Shown one piece after another: positions 48,581 to 60,442 of a stretch of 64,000 nt of DNA. Origin of the DNA: Diphasiastrum complanatum. Taxonomy: Eukaryota; Streptophyta; Lycopodiopsida; Lycopodiales; Lycopodiaceae. The notes under the pieces were generated by a model. That model searched no databases. It was not told the DNA's origin and was given only the letters and a program-made list of their open reading frames with translations. Made by a program: the position numbers and the translations under genes. The stretch covers positions 62,195,890-62,259,889 of the forward strand of contig CM055099.1 in NCBI GenBank assembly GCA_029204225.1, given 5' to 3'. How positions within the stretch are numbered: the first letter of the stretch is position 1; every line of letters begins with the position of its first letter.

Positions 48581-50640
48581 TTTTTCACTTTTCCACACTG
48601 CCCCGATGTGGAGGACGTTACTTGTCTCTTCATAGCCTGCACAATATATGAGATTTGGTGTTACTGGTTTTACTTCTGATTTGGCCCATTCAGCCAGAAG
48701 GCTCTTGGCTTGTGGCGCAATCCATATTAACTCTCCCATGAATAAGTTGACATGGCTTGCTAGCAGACTTGCCAACACTTCAGTGTGCGGATCCTTGGGA
48801 TCCACCATTTCGAAAGGTGGCTCATGGTAGTGCAACTGATTATTTTGATCAGTACGTAATGGTGAGCTCGCTCGTGGTACCGGTTCTTCATCAGCAGGAG
48901 GTTCTACAGTTTTGCCCTTTTCTTGTGTTTTTTCCTCTACTTGCGCTCTCTGTACTCAATGTCGTATTTTGTGGTATTGTCTTCCTTCTTTTCTCACATT
49001 TGGATATGAAGCTGAAGTTGAGGGTTGGTCGTCGGATACTGACGGGGGTGGTGATCCGCTTTTGTGCTCATGTGACGGCTAACACCGGGGCTTGGAAATG
49101 TTGTTTTTTTCGGTGGCATCCCCGCTGGAACTATTGCTGGTTGTATTGTGATGAGATTTAATGGTGCACTCATTCTAGACCTCAATGGATAGTTCTTGTA
49201 GCAGTGTCCATAATCGCATTCTCAGTAGAAGGATGTGTATTGCCCCTTGTAAGAACATTCAGCAATTTGGTGTCCTTTGTCGCATCCATAGTAGCCGTAG
49301 TTTCTACCACCTTGACGCTGAGGTTGAGCTGCATAGGTCACATAATATTCATTAATAGCTGGATCCACAAATGGCTCATTCGACCCATACCATTGCTGCT
49401 ACTCAGGTTGAGGTGGTGATGGTATTTCATGTTCCACTGTTGTCAAGTTCACATGGGCTACTTGTTGGTTAGTTGTCTCTGGTGGTGCAGGTAAGGCCAT
49501 GCGTTGTTGGTTATTCGGTGTGACATACCTCGGTGTCGCATTTGGTGCCCCTTGATGATATGGATAAGAGTTCTGATAAGGAGTCCTCTTCTGTTGAATG
49601 ATTCGGGGGTTAAATGGGCAAAAGGCTGTCTCGTGCGATAATGCATTGCACAGAGGACAAAATCTTTGTGTCATTCTCAGATTTTGCTTTAGAACTGGAG
49701 ACTCATTAGCTGTATAGTTCTGAGTGCAAATTGGACACCATACATTCTCTCGACGAGGGTACTACAGCTGGTTCTGATCCGGTGGATTGGAAGTTGGTGC
49801 TACAGCTCCCTGTAAGCCTTTGACTTCTGATCAAACTAGGCCGTAAGCTGTTCCATCTGTTGTTTGTGTAATTTGGTCATTTGTTCCATCAATAGGTTGG
49901 TAAAAAGGTTGGAAGCATTTGATGATGATGATGTTACTGAGGGAGTTGGAGTTTGGGTGGTTGGATATTCATCGTCAGGACCCTCATCCTCTTCTTTGAC
50001 GACATCTTCCATTGCTTCTTGCAAGGTAGCGTACTGCTCCCGTCGTTTAAGCTCTCTTCTGATAGTACGTGGCAACCCTGCTAGAAACCACATAATCACT
50101 GCATGATCGAGAGTTAGGACTACATTGCGTTCGGATCGTAGATGTTTGACCCGCTCAATATAATCCTTGACTCTTTCTCTTTTTCCCATTTTGACTTTGC
50201 TCAACAGGAGAAACGAGTCTTCTAGGAATTTTCTTGGTTTAAAGCGCATGATGAAAGCTGTCTTAACCACTTTCCATGTGGTCTTTTTTTCTTCCGATAG
50301 GTTGAAGAACCAATCTTGAGCCACTGCCACAAGAGACATTGAAAACAACATCAAATTTTTTGCCGGTGTTCGATCGCCGTAGATCTCACCGACTTGTTCG
50401 TAGATCTAGAGGAATTTGATTGGATTTGATGATCCATCGTATTTAGGTATCTCCATCCGTGGTGCCCTCCGGACTGCTTGCAAGGGTGTGATAGGTACAG
50501 GTTGACCCATTGGATCCATTGGTACTGGTTCTAGTTCTGCCTCGATTTGCACAGCTACTATTTTAGGAAGGTTTGGTGCTTGGTTCACTGTCCTTCTTGC
50601 TATTGATCGTCCAAATCTCAGATTCATTCGGCGGTGGGGT
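48581..50640 (-). pseudogene. Ty3 gag (E8, right part)
   Basis: From right to left: gag N-terminus (50627-50406, RMEIPKYDGSSNPIKFL), a TAG, the Retrotrans_gag core (50354-49836: AQDWFFNLSEEKKTTWKVV, YIERVKHLR), zinc knuckles near 49740 (partial) and 49655 (CPLCNALSHETAFC), another possible knuckle near 49270 (CDKGHQIAEC), then the gag-protease linker (48835-48586). Several stops. It continues into the protease at 43136 when the copia insertion is left out. The family resembles the gag at 24.7 kb. Confidence 0.85.
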
Positions 50641-50979
50641 CCAAGGTTATTGGATCTTGTTGATTCTGTTGAATTTTATCTGGATCTTAGGGATCTGATC
50701 AATATGACAGGTCTAGAGTGAGAATTTAGGCCTCTTACGGTGGTTTTTCCTTAATAACTTTTTACTCCTTGCTCCAATTGGCCAGAGATTTTGACAATAG
50801 TTGGATTTGGTGCAGATCTTCCTACTGATCTAGTTTGTGAGGGTTACTCATGCGAGGGTTTGCTGTGCGAACCCTTTGAAACCTTTATTCATAAGCCAAC
50901 AAGTAAAATATAGCTAAGAAGTAGTATCAATAAGTAGAATTATTGATTTAGGTCCTAGGGTAGAGTTCGAGTCTGATCA
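50641..50979. other. Leader of Ty3 E8, no LTR found
   Basis: No coding sequence. Should hold the Ty3 leader and possibly primer site; none recognised. Confidence 0.35.
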
Positions 50980-51511
50980 ATGCCAAATATGGATAGGACA
51001 AATAAGATCCTTGCACTCAGCAAGAGGCATGAATACTTATATAGATTGGCACATTGTTATTATGATACTAGTCAAGCCTTGAAAACCTCTGTTCTTGTCA
51101 ATAAAGCATTACTATGGCATCAAAGATTAGGACACTTGAATCATACATATGTATCAAATATGTCTAAACAATCCCTAGTACTTGATCTTGACTATCCAAC
51201 TGACAAAGTTGGCCTCTTGTCTGCCATAGCTTCATCTTTGGAAAGCATCTTTGGAAAGCAGACTAGGATTCCTTTTAGATCGAGTCATAGACATGTAGCA
51301 AAAGATGTTATAGACATTGCTCATTTAGATATGTGTGGTCCAATGAAAACTTCTTTGTTGCTTGATGCAAAGTATTTCATTACCTTCATTGACGAATATT
51401 TGAGAAGAACAACTATTTATTTCATTAAGCAAAAATCGAAAGCTTTCAGAATTTCTCAACAATTCAAAGAGTGTGCAAAAAATGAAATCGGTAAAAGAAT
51501 TAAAACACCAA
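50980..51511 (+). pseudogene. copia pre-integrase and integrase start (host of E5)
   Basis: + strand frame with LLWHQRLGHLNHTYV, FGKQTRIPFRSSH, DIAHLDMCGPMKTS (first catalytic Asp present) and YFITFIDEY. Its frame is cut by the LTR of E5 at 51512 and resumes at 55596 with SDNEGEYIST, the second catalytic region. Different copia family from E4 and E5. Confidence 0.85.
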
Positions 51512-52324
51512 TGTGAAAAAATTTCCAGAATTCACACGTGTGGGGAATGTCCACAAGTATGATTGATCTTGATTAAGCTTTGTGATTAGCACAATAACCT
51601 GATTCTAGATTGTTTAGCAAGATCTAGTTCAGAAGAAATGGCTTAATCACAATTTAGCATGCTAAGCATCAGATTATGATAGCAATGAATCAAAGAATGA
51701 ACAAAAGTACAAGATTTTAGTGTATTAGCATTAGCTTCAACACGAGTTAGAGAGAGAAAGCTAGAGAGATAACAAGCAAAATAGTTTAGATCCAAAATGG
51801 CATGAGGTAGCTACAAAACTTTGGTTCTTCATCATTGATTGTGAGGAGAGCTAGACATATTTATGGAGTTTGAGGTAGCTCGAGGTAGTACCACATCTAT
51901 CCATTCCAAAATGACAACTAAAGTGACATCTAGAGTCTATGTGACATTTGTCACTTGCCATGCATGAGATTCTACCAACTTTTTACAAGTGTACTGGCTC
52001 TAACTAACAAAGTACAAATCATCATGCATGTGTCAATTACACTTTGTGCATGCCTTGCATGTCACTATGGATCACTTATAATTAATGCATGTGAATTGCC
52101 ACGAGTTTCTACAAGCATGAATTTGCCAATTCTATGTCTACAATCTATATGCAAGTTGTATTATTCAAACTAGACATTCATAACCATGTAGCTCGAGTTC
52201 TATGTAGGCCAAACTTGGCATTTTGCATTTATGAGCTACATACTTGCATGGTACAACTTTGTAGCAAGCCAAGAAATCAATATGGATTTGTTTTTCCAAT
52301 TTTAACACTCCTCCTAAAAATAAT

Positions 52325-53095
52325 CTATATTGATTTGAACATGGATCTTGGTATAGCTCCAAGATTGGTTATATGCTTGATGAAGGAATTTTTGCTCAAA
52401 GGTTTGGTGAGCATATCAGCAATGCAAGATGATGTGTCGATGTACTCCAGATTGATTTCCCCTCCAATGAGCTTCTCTCTCACGAAGTGATGTGCAACTT
52501 CGATATGCTTGCTCCTTGCATGGAATATCAGGTTGTTGGCAAGGGCTTGGGCTGAAATGTTGTCACACATGATCATAGGTAGATCTTCTTCAAAGATTAT
52601 CTTTAGTTCCACTAGTAACCTCTCGATCCAAAGCACTTTCTTTGTTGTTGTAGTGAGTGCCTTGTACTCAACTTTGCATGATGAGAGTGATACAATATCT
52701 TGCTTTTTGGAAAGCCAAGATATCAAGTTTCCTCCAAGATATATGACATAAGCACTTGTATATTTTCGATCTGCTCTATCACTTGCAAAATCTGAGTCAG
52801 AATAGCCAATAATAGAAAGATCTTCACTTTTATACAATAAACCAAAATCAAAAGTTGAAGATATATATCTAAGCACCCTCTTGGCCATTTTCCAATGATA
52901 GATAGTAGGATTTTGCATAGCCTGGCTCAACTTATGAACACTAAAGCTTATGTCAAGTCTAGTTATTGTGAGCCAAATTAAGGAGCCTATAAGACTTCTA
53001 AAAAGTGTGATGTCCACGAAGGATCTTTCATCACCTTTGTTAGAATCCTTTACATTTTGTTCCATAGGTGTTTCTATACTCTTACAATTCAACAT
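52325..53095 (-). pseudogene. copia E5 RNase H and RT connection
   Basis: 256-codon open frame: SLIGSLIWLTITRLDISFSV, YHWKMAKRVLRYISS, YSDSDFASDRADRK, SCKVEYKAL (A of the usual SSEAEY is changed), CDNISAQALANN, HARSKHIEVAHHFVRE, MLTKPLSKNSF. Largely intact. Confidence 0.88.
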
Positions 53096-53099
53096 ATTT

Positions 53100-53912
53100 G
53101 AACTTCTTTAACAATGAAAGAGCATACTTGGATTGACATACAAAAGTTTTATCTTTAAGAAAGTCAATCTCTAATCCTAGAATATAGTAAATTTTTCCAA
53201 GATCTTGCATCTTGAACTCTTTTCCAAGTGCAATCTTGGTTTCCTCAACTAACTTGATATTACTTCATGTCAGAATGATATCATCAACATAAATAAGAAG
53301 AATGACAATATCTTTATCAAAAAACTTGACATATAAGGAAGGATCATAGTTACTAAGATTAAATCCTAGTGACTCAAGAAAGGTGTTAAGTCGAGAATAC
53401 CATGACCTTGGAGCTTGCTTCAATCCATATAAACTTTTGAAGAGAAAGCAAATTTTTTCTTTATCATGGATGAACCCAATAGGCTGATCCATATAAATCT
53501 CTTCTTCTAGATACCCATTTAGAAATGCATTAGAGATATCTAGTTGAAGAACTTGCCAATTGAAAAAACAAGCAAGAGAAATCATGATTCTAATTGATAC
53601 CATCTTTGCAACTAGGGCAAAGGTCTCCTCATAATCAAGTCCATAAACTTGAGCAAAACCTTTAGCACAAAGCCTAGTCTTGTACTTGATGATTGTGCCA
53701 TCTTGATTATACTTGACTCGAAAAACCCACTTGCAACCAACGATGTGCTTGTTGGATGGAAGATCCACAAGCTCCCATGTCTTATTGGCCATCAAAGCTT
53801 CATATTCCTCCTTCATGGCAAGGTACCATTCCTTCGAGTTGAGTGCATCATATACATCCTTTGGCTCCTCATGAGAAATAAAATAGACATAATTAGTGGA
53901 GCTGATTTCCAC
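53100..53912 (-). pseudogene. copia E5 reverse transcriptase
   Basis: 215-codon frame with TWELVDLPSNKHIVGCKWVF, RLCAKGFAQVYGLDYEETFA, LDISNAFLNGYLEEEIYM, KSLYGLKQAPRSWY and an intact catalytic YVDD box near 53285. A TGA at 53262 ends it right after IILT; the thumb region continues in frame beyond. This is the best preserved RT in the window. Confidence 0.9.
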
Positions 53913-53957
53913 TTGCTTGCCTCTATCTTCATAGGTAAGTCTTCTAGGCTCGGATCT

Positions 53958-55199
53958 TTATCTTTGAGATCTCCTTGGTGAAAAGATTCGAGGTGACTCC
54001 TCCTCAATTCTTGGCCCCATCTCTCCATGATTATCCTCAAGGGTGATGATTGGAGTATCTTTGTGAGAATCTTTGAACTCGGCCTCCTCAAAAATGTATT
54101 TTTGATCTTCATGGAATATAACATCTCTACTCTCAATTGTAGTTGAGGTAGAGGGAACATATATTCTGTAAGCTTTCTTGTTGGATGCATATCCAACCAT
54201 GATCCCTTCAATAGAATTAGGATCATCTCTTTTCCTTGTTTCCAAGGGCATATTAACAAAGCAAGCACAACCAAAAACTCTAAGGTGATCTACCTTAGGT
54301 TTCTTCTTAAACAAGACTTCAAAAGGTGATTTTCCAGCAAGTGCATTGTGAGGTAATCTATTGCATAAATAGTTTGCAAAATTTATAGCTTCACCCTAAT
54401 AATCAATAGGCAAAGAAGCTGCTACTCGAATTGCTTTAGCACATTCACATAAAGATATGTTTTTCCTCTCAGCTACTCCATTTTGAGATGGAGAAATAAG
54501 CACAAGAAAACTCTCTCTTTATTCCTTCACCTTCACACTACTCATGAAACTTGTTGGAGATGTATTCACCTCCTCCATCACATCTTAAAGCTTTAACTTC
54601 AAAAGAACACTGTTTCTCAACATAAGCTTTGAAGATTAGGAAGTGATAAAAAACCATTGCCTTTGAAGAAAGTAGATACATCCAGATATATCTAGTAAAG
54701 TCATCAATGAAGGTGACAAAACATGTTGCACCACCAATACTTTTAGAAGAGAAAAAATGTACATATGATTGTATAAGCTTCAAAGGATGAGTAGTCTTTA
54801 TAAAAGACTTCTGTGTGACTTTGCAATGGCACAAGCCTCACAAGGCTTGAAATCTTTAGAAAGAGATTTTGGAAGACCAATAGCCTTCACCTTCTTAACC
54901 ATAGAAGACATAGATCTAAAGTTAGGATGACCCAACCTTCTATGCCACAACTCCTCCTTAGATAACAAAGCAACTTCACAAAGGTTTGCATTCTCATAAG
55001 AATTCAACTTAAAAATTCCACCACATCTAGTTCCATCAGCAAAGATCTCATCTTTTCTCTTGATAAAACAAGTATTGGAGCTGAACTTTACATCACAACC
55101 ATTATCAAGCAACTTTCCCACACAAATTAAGTTCTTCTTGAGTTTTGGAATGAAAAGAACATTAGAAACTGCAAGAACTTTTGAAGAAGCAAGTTTCAA
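53958..55199 (-). pseudogene. copia E5 pre-integrase, integrase and linker
   Basis: Pre-integrase frame 55199-54798 (ELWHRRLGHPNFRSM, CEACAIAKSH), integrase core 54834-54538 with FIDDFTR and CDGGGEY; the first catalytic position reads IQSYVHF, so its Asp is lost. A degraded stretch follows (54530-54320), then the C-terminal domain and linker (54314-53958, VFGCACFVNMPLETRKRDD, GIMVGYASNKKAYRIY). Several stops and frameshifts. Confidence 0.85.
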
Positions 55200-55221
55200 T
55201 GGAATGTTGCCAATTCCTTCT

Positions 55222-55595
55222 GTCTATGTGACATTTGTCACTTGCCATGCATGAAATTCTACCAACTTTTTACAACTGTACTAGTTCTAACTAAAAAAGT
55301 ACAAATCATCATGCATGTGTCCATTACACTTTGTGCATGCCTTGCATGTCACTATGGACCACTTACAATTAATGCATGTGAATTGCCATGAGTTTCTACA
55401 AGCATGAATTTGCCAATTCTATGTCTACAAACTATATGCAAGTTGTATTATTCAAACTAGACATTCATAACCATGTAGCTCGAGTTCTATGTAGGCCAAA
55501 CTTGGCATTTTGCATTTATGAGCTACATACTTGCATGGTACAACATTTGTAGCAAGCCAAAAAATCAATATGGATTTGTTTTTCCAATTTTAACA
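55222..55595 (-). repeat. Partial 5' LTR of copia E5
   Basis: Aligns to 51933-52307 of the full LTR with about 3 percent differences. The portion nearest the primer site is deleted. Confidence 0.92.
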
Positions 55596-55790
55596 TGATG
55601 TCCGACAACGAGGGAGAATACATCTCTACCGATTCAAGGAGTATTGCCAAGTTAGCAACGACATTAAGAAATGAGGTCTACATCTTTATGGGTCACGCTA
55701 ACTATTACAAGATTTTCATCCTAGATTTTGAGGAGTTGGCACAATCGATTTACAAACTCACAACGGATCAACTCTTGTTTTCCACTGTTT
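55596..55790 (+). pseudogene. copia integrase continuation fused to a Ty3 RT fragment
   Basis: SDNEGEYISTDSRSIAKL continues the copia frame interrupted at 51511. Within the same open frame the sequence changes to LRNEVYIFMGHANYYKIFI and FEELAQSIYKLTTD, which is the segment after the Ty3 RT thumb (equivalent to EVYVFLGHYYRIFI in E7). A chimeric joint lies near 55655. Confidence 0.7.
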
Positions 55791-55884
55791 TTCTCGTTTC
55801 CATCACTTTTTACCATTGCCACCATTTTTCCTACTTTTTCGCAATTTTTCTCTGTAACCAACTTTAACTATCACTGCCAACATG

Positions 55885-56445
55885 ACCTCCTCATCTTATG
55901 ACGACTCTGGCACCAAGCATGTGATCCAGTGAGAAATACCATCAGCCATCCAGATTTGGCCCTTGCCTTCTGATGCCTTGATTAAACCATGGCTTCAGAT
56001 TGCTGGCTCACTTCTTGAAGCGATGGGATTCTACCCAGCGCTTTTCAGCTTTGACATTAACATGGGCCTCACCCTTCATGCTTACACCACCTGGGACGTG
56101 CCGAATTCACGTTTTCACTTCCTGTACTAGGGTACCACGTACAAGGTATGGATTAATGCGGACTCGATGGTCACTGTCAGCATTATGTCCAGCGACCGCC
56201 AGCCCATCTCTCACCGTCAGACAAAAGCCCTGATAAAGCCTTTCATATCCCAGACTGCACCTGAAATTCCGATCCAAACTAACAACGGACACCTGATAGA
56301 GACTATCACGAGCCCAATAATTCAAACAGCCGCGCATCTGTTGAAAACTTCTTGGTTGTTTCAACATTTCGCAAGGAACGAATCCAGTCCAAGCTATTCA
56401 GTCATATTGTGGAGTCCTTCTTGGAATTCTCGGGCTCCTCAGTAG
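55885..56445 (+). pseudogene. Unrecognised open frame with two stops
   Basis: ATG at 55885 opens a frame with TGA near 55933 and TAG near 56128 that otherwise stays open to 56445, about 185 codons. It reads PWLQIAGSLLEAMGFYPALF, FDINMGLTLHAYTTWDVPN, GTTYKVWINADSMVTV, then a Thr/Ile/Pro-rich part. Codon pattern looks protein-like and GC content is higher than around it. No family recognised; it may be the start of a retroelement or a host gene remnant. Confidence 0.4.
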
Positions 56446-57674
56446 TGCCATATGATAACAATTACTTAATTATTTATGTGAATATCAAATTGCTTAAATT
56501 GAAACAATGTTTTTGAAAATGTAGATCACCAATGGGCTTTCTTGTGGCTGAGGCATAAAAAATTCACTTTTTTTTAAATTGGTTACAATTGTGTATCGAT
56601 TGGATATTTTGCATCATTGAAGAGGCATGTAGAGTGTGACAAATTGTTTCCACTGAAATCACAAGACTATCATATATTTTTGAAACAATTATTGTCAACG
56701 GCACTAAGGCGCTGTCTTTCTCACAACGTTCATTCATTTCAATTTGATATTTCAAAAATAAAGTACCAGGGTTATGAATCCTCAAGACTTTGATACTTTG
56801 TATAATAATACTATCATCATGTTGTGCCACCTAGAGAGATGCTTTCCACCATCAGTTTTTGACCTTATTACACATATATTGTAGCATGTAGTTGAAGAAA
56901 TTAACATATGTAGATCAATGAGACTAAGTTGAATGTACTATTTTTAAAATCATGCAAAAGAACCAAAAACACTTGTGAAGAAATTGTCATGACCCAAGGG
57001 AAGTATATCAAATGCCTATGTCATAAAAGAGGAGATTGAAAATGTGACTAAATATATGAATGAGTTAGAAGAACATTCCACAAGTGTGTAAATGAAAAGG
57101 AAATCCCTGCAGTATTGCAACAAAATAATACGGATCTAGATCGAGCATCCAATTAGAGGAATTTATTTTAAAAGGCAAGCACGTATATATTCGCTAAACA
57201 ACTCAAAAATTGTCAATGATTATCGAAGTTGTATATAGGGTAATTTTGTCTCGTTCACATGTCGTACAAAGCATTATTGTTGCACAATCTTGCTAGAATA
57301 TTGATGTGTTCTTTGACTTGATACATAAACACATAGATGATATTGTATTATACAACATCGTTATTTTCAAACCACTCTAACAATTTTACATGAGGGAAAT
57401 TTCATCATTAAAACAAGCTATTGGTGATAAGAGATCAAATAATGCCCGACATGATGATTGTGATGTTTTGATAATCATATGCTTGTTTATCGATAGCCTA
57501 ATGCAAAAATGTGTAAGAAATCCAAATCCCCAAGAGATAGCCTTCAATTATATTCATCATTTTCTAACATGATTAAATAGAATTAAGATAACAATATAGT
57601 ATATTTTATGTTAACAATACTCTTGAAAAGCGATATTCAATTGACATCCCTAATTCATCCTATTTTTTTTTTAC
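56446..57674. other. No recognised gene
   Basis: Strongly AT-rich, short open frames only. Confidence 0.5.
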
Positions 57675-58004
57675 ACAATTTGACAAAGTGTATCATTATG
57701 TTGGCAAGCTATTGATCTCCATGAGAGGGAAAGTGAAATAGACTCCATGACACTATTGCGATTGTCTTAAGGTGTCCGCTTCCCATTGCTTGTTCATATG
57801 AAAGTATGTAGGTAAATGGACGTTTTTACAAATTTGAATTCTCAATGTATTACAAAACAAGATAATTTGGGGTTGATATTTATTTTGATTCGTTGAGTTG
57901 TAGTAGCTCAAAGAACAAGAATCCAAAAAAAACAAGGCTACAATACTTCAACGTTTTTTAACAAGATATTTATTTTGATTTTGGTTTTGGTTGTATAGTG
58001 TTAT
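57675..58004 (+). repeat. Inverted dispersed repeat, right copy (partner 41592-41926)
   Basis: Reverse-complement match to 41592-41926 over about 330 bp with scattered differences. Confidence 0.9.
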
Positions 58005-58079
58005 TCTATTGCAACTGGTTCAAATCAATCATAGTGGGAAAGCAAGCAACCGTGAAGATAGAAAAATATGGAATGTACA

Positions 58080-58377
58080 AAAATATATATAAAGGAAGAA
58101 TGTATGTTGATTCTTGGTGTGTGTCTGAAGAATGGTGAAGTTATTGTCTTGTATGATGAAACCAAACTTCAGAGCAAACACCAAAATTGGAATATTAAAA
58201 AAAAAACGAGGGCTTGAAGGAAAAAATATGGATGATATATATATGAAAGAAAAATGTATGTTCATACTTCATGACACTAATGTTGAATTTAAAAGAGTTG
58301 GAGAAGAGTCCAAAGTTTTTCCGTCTTTACAATTACTTGTGTGGGAGCAACAAACCATAATACTTCCACTTGGATGA
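58080..58377 (+). pseudogene. Possible protein remnant, unrecognised
   Basis: Two frames look weakly coding: one near 58108-58190 (LGVCLKNGEVIVLYDETKLQ) and one at 58240-58377 (CMFILHDTNVEFKRVGEESK, SLQLLVWEQQTIILPLG). A frameshift would join them. No family recognised. Confidence 0.25.
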
Positions 58378-59168
58378 ATGTCTTTTTTAAGGAGTATTGA
58401 GTGGTCGTAGAAGCGTACTAGAGTTATGGCAGTGGTTACAAAACCAAATCAAAGATATTTAATTAAGTTGGTGAGTGCATTGCAAAGGCTTAATATGTAA
58501 ATTGAAGATTCTTGTCTCCCAGTTTAATAACTTATATCAATGCGACACCTAGGTATTTTGTCTTTTGGCCTTAAAACTCATAAAAAATGAGCACATGAAA
58601 TGAAATAGGCAGTTTATTGCGGCCTTCAACTTCGTGGAAAATGGACTCCTGAAATGCAACATGCAAATATTTTGCCCTTCAACTTCGCAAGAAAGTGGGC
58701 TCGTATTCAAAACCATATAGAGGAGGAGGGATGTTAGTGTGCATCCTTTACAATGTGAGTTTGTCTTCTTCTTTGTTCTTCACATAATGCTCGCAACATA
58801 TGGTGAGTGGGTGATTCAGTGACATGGCCATCCTGCTTCCAGCATTTAATTAGTATGTTCAAAATAATTTGTCGGCAGTGAGTCGTATAGCTTTAGTTCG
58901 ATTGTCTTCTTAGCCACATGTACAAAAAATTAACACTTGCACATAAATGGTCGACAAGGAGAGTGCAGAGAATATCAAAGGTGGCAACAAAAAACTAATG
59001 TGTGTATCGACATGCACCTAGTTGCCATGCATGTGCTGGCCAACTACCATGTGCCAGCCAACCACCATCCAAGGATGTAGAAAGGTTCGTGTGTGCTTCT
59101 CGGAAGATTACAATTCCAATTGTGAATCCTACCCTCATCAACAAGTGGTATAGAGGTCTTGCATTGTG
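58378..59168. other. No recognised gene
   Basis: AT-rich spacer. Short repeats of CAACTTCG with TGGACTC / GGGCTCG occur near 58627-58692. No protein recognised. Confidence 0.45.
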
Positions 59169-59462
59169 GAGAGATAATGACATGACCCTTGGATAACGAT
59201 GGGAGCTGGCATGTAGGTGGAAAATACCACCTTGACATTTGGTCATGCTCTTGCATGGTGGTGGGCCCAGGATATAGAGGATAGTTAGCACGGAGCATAT
59301 TTTGCAATGAGATCTAGGAGAGATAATGACATGACCCTTGGATAACGATGCCTGGCATGTAGATGGAAAATACCACCTTGACATTTAGTCATGCTCTTAC
59401 ATGGTGGTGGGCCCATGATATAGAGGATAATTAGCACGGAGCATATTTTGCAATGAGATCTA
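59169..59462 (+). repeat. Tandem duplication, about 149-bp unit
   Basis: Two units start GAGAGATAATGACATGACCC at 59169 and 59318 and end GCAATGAGATCTAGG. They differ by a few substitutions and a short GGGAG insertion in unit 1. Confidence 0.92.
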
Positions 59463-60007
59463 GGGTGTGACAAGGCCTCATCCTCATCCAATGGTGCAAA
59501 AGACTATATCATGTTGAGTAGATCACCATAGCACACCACATGCATTTTGCATCATTAGATTAGGGTGGGGCCTTCTATGGGAGGATAATGCATGGGAAGT
59601 GTTGAAAGGTAAAGCTTTCAACCAAAAAGTGTGAGAATATAAAGCTCTTAGCCAAAGGGTTAAGAGTAACTACTTTGATTTTTAAGAGCGACCTCTCAAC
59701 TATCCTCCCAAGAAGGTTCTCAAGTATTCTCCCAAGAAGGAAGGCAACATAATTCACACAAGGAAGAAGATTCATTCATTCATAGGTTCAAATTTCTTTC
59801 TCTTGCCTGTAATACTTTACAAAGTCCTATGTTCATCAATAGTTGTTCTTCAAAGATGTGATGAAAGCTCTATAATTGTTCTTTAAAGATGTGATGCATT
59901 TGTCTACGATGAAAGATATTGTAAACAACATTTGATCTAATCAATTTTCACTTGTTGATGACTTTATGTGTAGGAGCTATATCCGTATCCGTTAGGCTGC
60001 AAGGATC
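59463..60007 (+). other. Upstream region of the secreted-protein gene
   Basis: Contains short duplications: CTCCCAAGAAGG (59704, 59727) and TTGTTCTT-C/T-AAAGATGTGATG (59842, 59876). No clear TATA box. Likely holds the 5' UTR of the gene at 60008. Confidence 0.4.
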
Positions 60008-60442
60008 ATGGAAACACATGCAATTAGCCTCCTAGTAACCATTATTGTATCTTTTCTTTTCATAATGCAGCAGCTTTCTGTTGTGGGTGCTCAACAAAAT
60101 TACATCATTGGTACTCCTAGTTGCAATGGCCAAGTACTAGCAACCTTTGATCCTCTCAATGAAGTCACTAAAAATGTATTGATTATGCTCATTTACTCCA
60201 CAACACTTCAAAATAGCCCAAACAAATGTTGCTTGTCTCCCACTTCGACAACAGTTTGCGTGCCTCCCACTTCGGCAACAGTTTGTGGACAGGTGCAGTG
60301 CCTCATCGAGGATTGTTATGATTTGATTGCTAATCTTTGGACAACACTAAATAGTTATTGTGGCTATAGAGATGGACTAATTTTCGTTTCAGCCACAGAC
60401 TATGTAGGAAAGCCCGTTGGCAATCTAAGTTTTCAATATTAA
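60008..60442 (+). CDS. Small secreted protein, divergent Gnk2/DUF26-like
   Basis: 144 residues, single exon. The first ~28 residues (ISLLVTIIVSFLFIMQQL) form a signal peptide with likely cleavage after VGA. The mature part starts with PSCNGQVLATFDPLNEV and ends with CGQVQCLIEDCYDLIANLW, LNSYCGYRDGLIFV, ATDYVG and LSFQY. This fits the outline of the plant Gnk2 (ginkbilobin/DUF26) fold: C-N near the start, a G-x-x-x-C / D-C helix and a C-G strand. The usual C-X2-C spacing and the last Cys are not kept, and a Thr/Pro/Cys-rich repeat (SPTSTTVCVPPTSATVC) is inserted. Gnk2 proteins are apoplastic, some binding mannose with antifungal activity (family knowledge). Assignment is tentative; a gene remnant or another secreted Cys family is possible. 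Confidence 0.5.
   Translation: METHAISLLVTIIVSFLFIMQQLSVVGAQQNYIIGTPSCNGQVLATFDPLNEVTKNVLIMLIYSTTLQNSPNKCCLSPTSTTVCVPPTSATVCGQVQCLIEDCYDLIANLWTTLNSYCGYRDGLIFVSATDYVGKPVGNLSFQY

Larger units (their letters stand above)
51512..55595 (-). mobile_element. copia element E5, 5' half deleted
   Basis: Full 3' LTR 51512-52307 (796 bp), polypurine tract at 52308-52320 (- strand AGGAGGAG), RNase H, RT, integrase, then a partial 5' LTR 55222-55595 that lacks about 420 bp. Primer site, gag and most of protease are deleted, and the remaining protease/pre-integrase frame joins the LTR at about 55222. The shared LTR parts differ at about a dozen positions in 374 bp, so it is older than E4. A clean target duplication was not found. 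Confidence 0.9.
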
